From Ipomoea triloba (taxonomy: Eukaryota; Streptophyta; Magnoliopsida; Solanales; Convolvulaceae): 64,000 nucleotides of DNA. A program made the translations under genes and the position numbers. The stretch spans positions 26,031,232 to 26,095,231 of the forward strand of contig NC_044924.1 in the NCBI RefSeq assembly GCF_003576645.1, given 5' to 3'. Shown here one piece after another: positions 57,775-64,000 of this stretch (within the stretch, counting starts at the first letter, position 1; the number at the start of each line of letters is the position of its first letter). The notes beneath the pieces were generated by a model. It had not been told where the DNA came from. It did not search any database and saw only the letters and a list, made by a program, of their open reading frames with translations.

Positions 57775-58416
57775 AAGGGCTGAGAAGCCGTTGAGCATTA
57801 ATGCCTTGAGCTGAACGTTGGGTGTCAATGCTGAGGAGCTTGAACGTTGAGGAGCTGAACGTTGGTCATCAATGCTGAGGAGCTGAACATTGATGCTGAG
57901 GAGTGAGGTGTCTTGGGTAGTTTGAACGGCAACTGTCTTGGACAAGGTCTTGCCAATGGTTCCGGGTCGGGTGCTGCTAGCCTGATTACTCTGTCAGGTG
58001 CGTCTCATTGCTTGAGGTGTCAACCGGATGGCTTCTGCCTTACAAAAGGCAGAGCTCTGCGCAGGGAGAAGTTGGGGGACACCTTTAAGGGTGAGGGCAC
58101 TTTGGTGGTTGATAGGTGGATAAGGGGCATTGGTCCCACACTTTGTATGGGGCAATGTTCCATTTTGATGTTCTAGATTTTGCATGTGAATAGACTGTGG
58201 AAGGGGGGAAGGGAACCCATAGAATTGTAAAAGCTTGTGGTAAGTAATGCTTTTGATAGCTTGTTTTGATTGAAAGGATAATTTGTACTTGGCGAATTAG
58301 CTAGGCTTGATTGATGTAGGCAACTTTGCCACTCTTTGTGATAGGGCCACTTTTGGGTCCATGTATGAGATATTGTTTTGAGATGATATAAAATGACAAG
58401 GTTGTTAAAAAAAAAA
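57775..58416 (+). mobile_element. Retroposed insertion ending in poly(A), source unidentified
   Basis: 642 bp of unrelated DNA ending GGTTGTT and ten A, directly followed by the second copy of the 47 bp duplication. The paralogs (40840-40920, 51850-51925) lack it. Poly(A) end plus TSD is the mark of target-primed reverse transcription by LINE machinery. The first 130 bp are imperfect repeats of GCTGAGGAGCTGAACGTTG; the next 250 bp are relatively GC-rich with open frames on both strands that I cannot assign. It may be a 5'-truncated LINE or a processed transcript. Confidence 0.75.
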
Positions 58417-58892
58417 TCTATATATTGGAGAAATAAGGGGTTTTTTTTTAAAATCAAAATACCTTTATACATTAAGAAACTTCATTAACAAGTGATGACT
58501 GATACAATTCATTTAATATCAAGATTTTTCCACGAACAAAGAACCATTTTCTCAATGGAGTCGTTATCAATGGTTTATCATATGTAGAGTTGGATTTATT
58601 CTATAATTAGAAACTCTTCATTATTATGTTCTTAAAATTAGACATTACATTCTTTCCCATTTAGACTCCTTAAAATTGTACTCAATTTTCCTTTGTCATA
58701 CAGAGTTCTTGACAAGTAAATTTTCTATGTAATTGATAAGAATTCCGGAGTAAAATTCAAGAATACAATAATTGTCAACACAAAAGTAAAAACATTAATA
58801 AATACCATCATTCAGTGAACTTTCCCTATCCAAACATTTTGTTTCAAATTTCTTAAAACAGTCTTGAATTGGCCTTCATGTTGGGAAACATC

Positions 58893-60148
58893 TCATGGTA
58901 TGATAGCTCTTTCAGCATGTGCTGCATCGAAATTAAAACAACAAAAACTTGTTCATATATTCCATTTTCCAAATATTTAATAACTTATTGGGAAACATCT
59001 GATGGTATAAACTTCATCGACAAAGTAAATAATCTTGACACATGTTAAGCCATCCACACCCATTAAATTTTGGGTATTGCAAAAGTATGTGGAAAAAGAA
59101 AAAATTAATAACTGCCATATATGTGGCTACAAGTCCTTTTTCTTAAATGAAATTTCTTAATCATTACTTTTATTTGTTTTAATTATTTATTTATAATACT
59201 TTATTGGTAAATAATAATTTATTAATATGTTAATTTGATAGTGGAGTTAGTTTTGAAAGATGATAGAGAATTGAATGGATGAAGAGTGAATAGTGAATAA
59301 TTGCAAATTTTGTGATGTGGCATTTTGAAAGTGAGAAAAGATTGAATGAGTGCGGATAGCCTTAGGTTCGTGTCTAGGGAGGGGACATAGACCAATGCAG
59401 AAAATAGACAATATTAGATGCACACAAAATATTACATATGTTTTTATTATGTAGATTCGTTTGATTAATTTAGTAATTCATCATATTCTCTTGTACGTGA
59501 AAAATTAACTAGTTTTTCGAATGTAATTTCCTTTCATTTGAAATGCCAACAAAAAATAAAAAAAGAAGAAAAAAATATTTTGACTTTTTTAAATTCATAA
59601 ATGTGTACCTGGAGTGGTTGAAGGCTTATCATGATCACTTTCTTCATTAGAATTTTGAATAACACCACAGTCCCACACCTTCTCCAGTCCATCTTTGTTA
59701 AAAATTTTAACATCAAAGTGCATGTCTCCAAGATATGTATAGAATACAACTTCACCAATGTAAAGATCATTGTCTTCATAAAATGTCTCCCAACCGTCGC
59801 TAAAAAATGTGCCATCTCTCTCTGTTCGTACATGAACCCTCCATTCGTGACCCGACGGTCGCCTCAAAGTTGCAATCTCACCTAACCATTTCCCCAAGAG
59901 CTTAACAAACTGTGTTGGAATCAGCTTCAAAATGGCAAAAACAATGAAAAAGTTACTGCTAATTAAATAAATTTGTTGTATGGATATTTATTTTTTCTAT
60001 TTTTTTGTTGTCATGATAAAATTATATAATGACATAAAGTGAATAGATACACATTACAAATACATATCAAACCACAAATAACCAAATAGAAATGTTGTAC
60101 CGTGCAAACCAACAATAACAATATCCCGTAGAAAAAATAAATGACTAA

Positions 60149-60183
<35 letters not shown>

Positions 60184-61233
60184 GGATAGTTGTAGAAAGA
60201 ACCAATCCTAGGCCACAACTCAAACTTTTCTACAATAATAGTAGCCCAAAATGTTAAAACGTTTTTGAACATCTTAAATATATGTCACCCAACGCAGTCC
60301 TCCTATAACCCTCTCTTAAAATAAATTTCTCATCACCCTAAAATGCTAATCCAGTCCCAAAACAAATACCTTTTATGATCCATTCAATGGTTCAAGTAAC
60401 ATTTGCATCCTCCATGGCTACTAGTTAGATTTGTAACCTAAAACAAACATTGTTCGACACTACTTCCTTCAACTTCATCCCGAGCTAATCCCTATTATTC
60501 TAGATCAATGACTTCAACACCAAAACTAAGAGATCTTCCTCTTGAACAACAATACTGAGTATAAATTCAACAAGGTACCACTAATCCTTCATAACAACCA
60601 ATAAATCAATCTATAATCAAAAATCCACATCTTTCAAAATCATATTCTAAAAGTATTACCCTATTCTCTAAAATCCTAGATGTATCAAACCACAAAAAAA
60701 AAAAAAAAAATTTAAGAGTGAAAACTCAGCAATGATTCTCTAGCCCTTCCTGCCCATCACTAAATCTTCAAGTCAAAACCACATATGTCAGCACCACATT
60801 CTTAAACTTTAACCCTAACCTCTAAAATGCTAGATCTACCACTTCACAAAAAAAAAATTAGGTGAAAACGTGACAAAGTTTCTCTAGTACACGATGACTA
60901 CCATAAGATCTCCAAACAAAAATCCATCGATTCAAACACAACGTATTCCAACTTGAACCCTACTATATACCATGATAGATATACCCCTTAGCTACCAAAA
61001 TCAAATGAAAACTCAATAAAGAATCTTTATGACAGTAGTTCTTTTTTATGAAAAATTAAATTAAAGAAAAATGTTGTGAATGATTTGTATATAATTACCT
61101 TTTTCTCCTTGTCGTCATTCCCTATAGTTTGAGAGATATGAAAATCGTGAATTACAAAACTATCATAAGGGCTTTTGATCTTTCTGTTGCTTGAAGATTG
61201 ACTTTCCGCTTGATCCTTAATTAGGTTTTCCAT
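58893..61233 (-). CDS. B3-domain protein (REM-like), copy 5 (group B), three exons
   Basis: Exons 61233-61099, 59924-59609 and 58921-58893; 159 residues predicted, no disabling change. Nearly identical to copy 3: exon 1 has RKIKSPYDSF where copy 3 has RKLKSPNDSF, and exon 2 has NDLYIGE where copy 3 has NDLDIGE. Tyr is also the group A residue, so Asp in copy 3 is derived. The ATG at 61233 is chosen because it matches all other copies; the frame could extend upstream to 61266. The conserved exon 3 stop is present. Function as for copy 1, by family only. Confidence 0.7.
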
Positions 61234-61369
61234 TTTCTCCCCCTTGCACGCTATGATAAACAACAATAAAATAAAATAAACAATAATATAATGCTTCTAG
61301 GATTCTTAATTTAGGTGTGTGTAGATATATAGTGGCGGAACCAACGCAAGTGGAGGCAGCCCAAGCTCA

Positions 61370-62705
61370 TTTAATGCACTTAATTAAATTCCTCTCATGA
61401 TAATATTGAAAAAAAATTTCCAACAATCAAATTACTATATGATGTATATTATAATATTACAAAAAATATTACTATATTATGTTAATGTATGTAAAATTCC
61501 AACAATAAAACTACAATATGATGTATATTATAGTATTCAAAAAAATATTACTATATTATGTTAATGTATGTAATTAAATTCCTCTCATGATATATTCAAA
61601 AAATAAAAATTCCAACAATCAAATTACTATATGATGTATATTATAGTATTAAAAAAATATTACTATATTATGTTAATGCACGTAATTAAATTCCTGTCAT
61701 AATAATATTCAAAAAAAAATAGAAATTCTAACAATTAAATTACTATATAATGTATATTATAGTATGAAAAAAATATTACTATATTATGTTAATACACGTA
61801 ATTAAATTCCTCTCATGATAATATTCAAAAAAAATTCCAACAACCAAATTACTATATGATGTATATTATAGTATTAAAAAAATATTACTATATTATGTTA
61901 ATGTACGTAAAATTCCAACAATAAAATTACTATGTGATGTATATACACGGAAATAGTGATTATGATTCCATTCCTTATTATACACGGAAATTAATGTAAT
62001 ATTTTAATCAATTCCATTCCTGTATGAATATATTAATCTTGCGTATTTTTAATATATATATATATATAGATTACTATATGATCTATTTGGTACTATAAGA
62101 ACAATAACACATTAAAAATATTACTATATTATTAAATTCTCTCATGACATTAATGTAATATTTTAATCAATTCCATTCATGTATGAATATATTAATCTTG
62201 CGTATTTTTAATATGTATATATAGATTACTATGTCAATGTACGTAATTAAATTTCTCTCATGATAATTTTAAAAGAAAAAATTCCAACAATCAAATAACT
62301 ATATGATGCATATTATTGTATTTAAAAAATATTACTCTATTATGTTAATGTACGTAATTAAATTCCTCTCCTGATAATATTTAAAAAAAAATCCAACAAT
62401 CAAATTACTATATGATGTATATTATAGTATTCATTAAAAATATTACTATATTATGTTAATGTACGTAATTAAATTCTCTCATGATAATATTCAATAAAAT
62501 ATTACTATATTATGTTAATGTACGTAATTAAAAACCTCTCATGATAATGTTCAAAAAAAATTCAAACAATCAAATTACTATATGATGTATATTATAGTAT
62601 TCACAAAATATATTACTATATTATGTTAATGTACGTAATTAAAATTTCTCTCAGGATAATTAATCAAGTCCATTCCTGTATGAATATATTAATCTTGCGT
62701 ATTTG

Positions 62706-62749
<44 letters not shown>

Positions 62750-62890
62750 CTATGTTAATTTACGTAATTAAATTCATCTCATGATAATTTTAAAAGAAAA
62801 AATTTCAACAATCAAATTACTATATGATGTATATTATTGTATTCTAAAAAAATATTACTATATTATGTTAATGTACGTAATTAAATTCGT
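61370..62890. repeat. AT-rich minisatellite, unit about 110 bp, unit B5
   Basis: Same unit as at 43835-44845, but about 500 bp longer, with roughly four additional units in the second half (62270-62670). AT tracts at 62051-62068 and 62707-62748. Confidence 0.85.
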
Positions 62891-62904
62891 CTCATCATTA
62901 CAAA

Positions 62905-63155
62905 ACTCTATATCCACAATTACATAACTTTGTATTAACAATTTCAAACTCTGTATTCAACAGTATAACACAATTTTTTAATTTATATAACAAAATTGTG
63001 AATATAGAGTTCAAGAATTGTGAATATTGATTTTGTAATTTTGTATATTGAGATCTAAAATTGTGAATATAGAGTTCTAAAATTGTGAACATAGAGTTCT
63101 AAAATTGTGAGTATGGACCCGGTCCACCTTGCAAGGTGGACCCGGATCCATAGCA
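62905..63155. mobile_element. Partial palindromic MITE with palindrome at its right end
   Basis: The 22 bp-type interior is followed by a near-perfect palindrome at 63112-63155 (ATGGACCCGGTCCACC with its inverse GGTGGACCCGGATCCAT). In A1 and A2 the palindrome is at the left end instead, so the intact element probably had one at each end. Confidence 0.55.
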
Positions 63156-64000
63156 TAATTTGCGGATGTTAGCAGCTTCGTATTAGATAGATTATTTTGG
63201 ATAGAAAATTTTTTGATCATAAAATAGTTTATTTAAAACCTAAAACAAAATATTTGATTTTAATAGCATTTAACCTAAAAATATTTATGATTGAAAATGA
63301 AATTTTAATTTTGTAAGTATTTGTATTAAAATAATATCGTTTTGTAAATATTTGTATTAAGGCTGAGAACCCAAAGAAAAATAAATTAATGTAGGGTTGA
63401 AATGACTAGACACAAAGAATTTTTTTTTTTAATATGAGAATGCGAAATGAACATTATATCTTTGTCGCTTTTCTCCCCTCATCATAAGAGATGAATAAGC
63501 TAAGGTTGCTTATAATTCCTACAATTTATTTGACTTTTTTAAAAATTTTATTTTATTTTACAAATTCCAAAGGATGATATATGATTGCCACACCATTCTA
63601 ATTGGAAAAAGATGGGCTAAAAGAGACAATTATACTTTTTGACCGAGATTAGATATATATCTTTGATTTTTTTTTAATAAAACTTCAATTTCTTTGATAA
63701 TTGTTTCATCATTTCACTAATATCTTTTTTAGCAACACCATATATTTAATTTAAGAGCCCAATGGTCAAGGGGCCCTAGCATTTAGCTTTGTAAAAATAT
63801 TGGGTGCACCATATTGTATAGGTGTTATACATCAATGATAAACGAGCAAAGTATACAACGCACCTACTTGAAACACACCCAAATTTAAAGTCGAAACATT
63901 TCATAAAAGCAAGCTGCGATATTTGTTTGATTGAAATATGAAATTCGAACGAGGAAGCAAAATATCATTTTGAAACATATGGGGTGCTACCGCCACGTTT

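Larger units (their letters stand above)
58464..64000. repeat. Segmental duplication unit B5 (contains B3 gene copy 5)
   Basis: Collinear with unit B3 (about 40890-45890) to the end of the window, with a longer minisatellite and a complete palindrome at 63112-63155. The unit continues beyond the right edge, where it diverges from 45890 and matches 57165-57215 instead. Confidence 0.85.

Noticed and set aside
57913..58176. 87-residue plus-strand protein in the retroposed insertion
   Set aside because: No recognised family, and the opposite strand is equally open; it may be LINE or UTR sequence, so it was not called as a gene.

Overview
The window is nuclear DNA from a flowering plant, probably a eudicot. 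It is strongly AT-rich and has spliced genes with GT/AG borders, plant transposon families (CACTA, hAT, Mutator-like, PIF/Harbinger-like, Ty1/copia-like and Ty3/gypsy-like LTRs, SINEs), an aldo/keto reductase exon, histone H2B remnants and REM-type B3 domain genes. I cannot name the species. Nothing bacterial, organellar or viral was seen, and no rRNA gene, functional tRNA gene or CRISPR array.

Layout. 1-0.25 kb: one internal exon of an aldo/keto reductase gene that runs off the left edge (minus strand). 1-15 kb: a mosaic of mobile elements, many datable by their target-site duplications (TSDs): a Pack-MULE-like element carrying a broken histone H2B copy; a hAT-like MITE; a long-inverted-repeat element with a hAT-like element nested in its right arm; a 1.8 kb solo LTR; a PIF-like MITE; a CACTA MITE made of palindromic subterminal repeats; a reverse-oriented LTR remnant with another inverted-repeat element inside it; and several SINEs. 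15.4-15.8 kb: a small intact gene (minus) for a 125-residue protein that resembles a shortened telomere-repeat-binding-factor (TRB/SMH) protein, keeping the first residues and the C-terminal coiled coil but lacking the Myb and H1/H5 domains.

18-64 kb: one complex locus built by repeated direct segmental duplication. Each unit carries a three-exon, minus-strand, single-B3-domain gene of about 160 residues. There are five copies in two subfamilies: group A (copies 1, 2, 4) and group B (copies 3, 5). Copy 4 has a premature stop. The duplicated units also carry broken pieces of the TRB-like gene, AT-rich intergenic repeats, a palindromic MITE and (group B) an expandable minisatellite of about 110 bp. 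Because the units are paralogous, later insertions can be read against an empty site in a sister copy: a 1337 bp solo LTR, a 601 bp Mutator-like element with a 9 bp TSD, a 462 bp CACTA-like element, a 2574 bp CACTA element that has captured exons of a sugar transporter and of a RAD5-like SNF2 helicase in one orientation, and a 642 bp poly(A)-ended insertion with an exceptionally long 47 bp TSD.

How it fits together. The likely functional content is small: the edge AKR gene, the TRB-like microprotein gene and up to four B3 genes. The rest is duplication and transposition. The most notable points are the B3 cluster with two subfamilies, the TRB-derived family with one intact member and complementary broken relics, the chimeric CACTA cargo, and a 42 bp palindrome whose two arms have changed together between paralogs. 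All identifications are by eye from translated sequence and family knowledge; no search was run.
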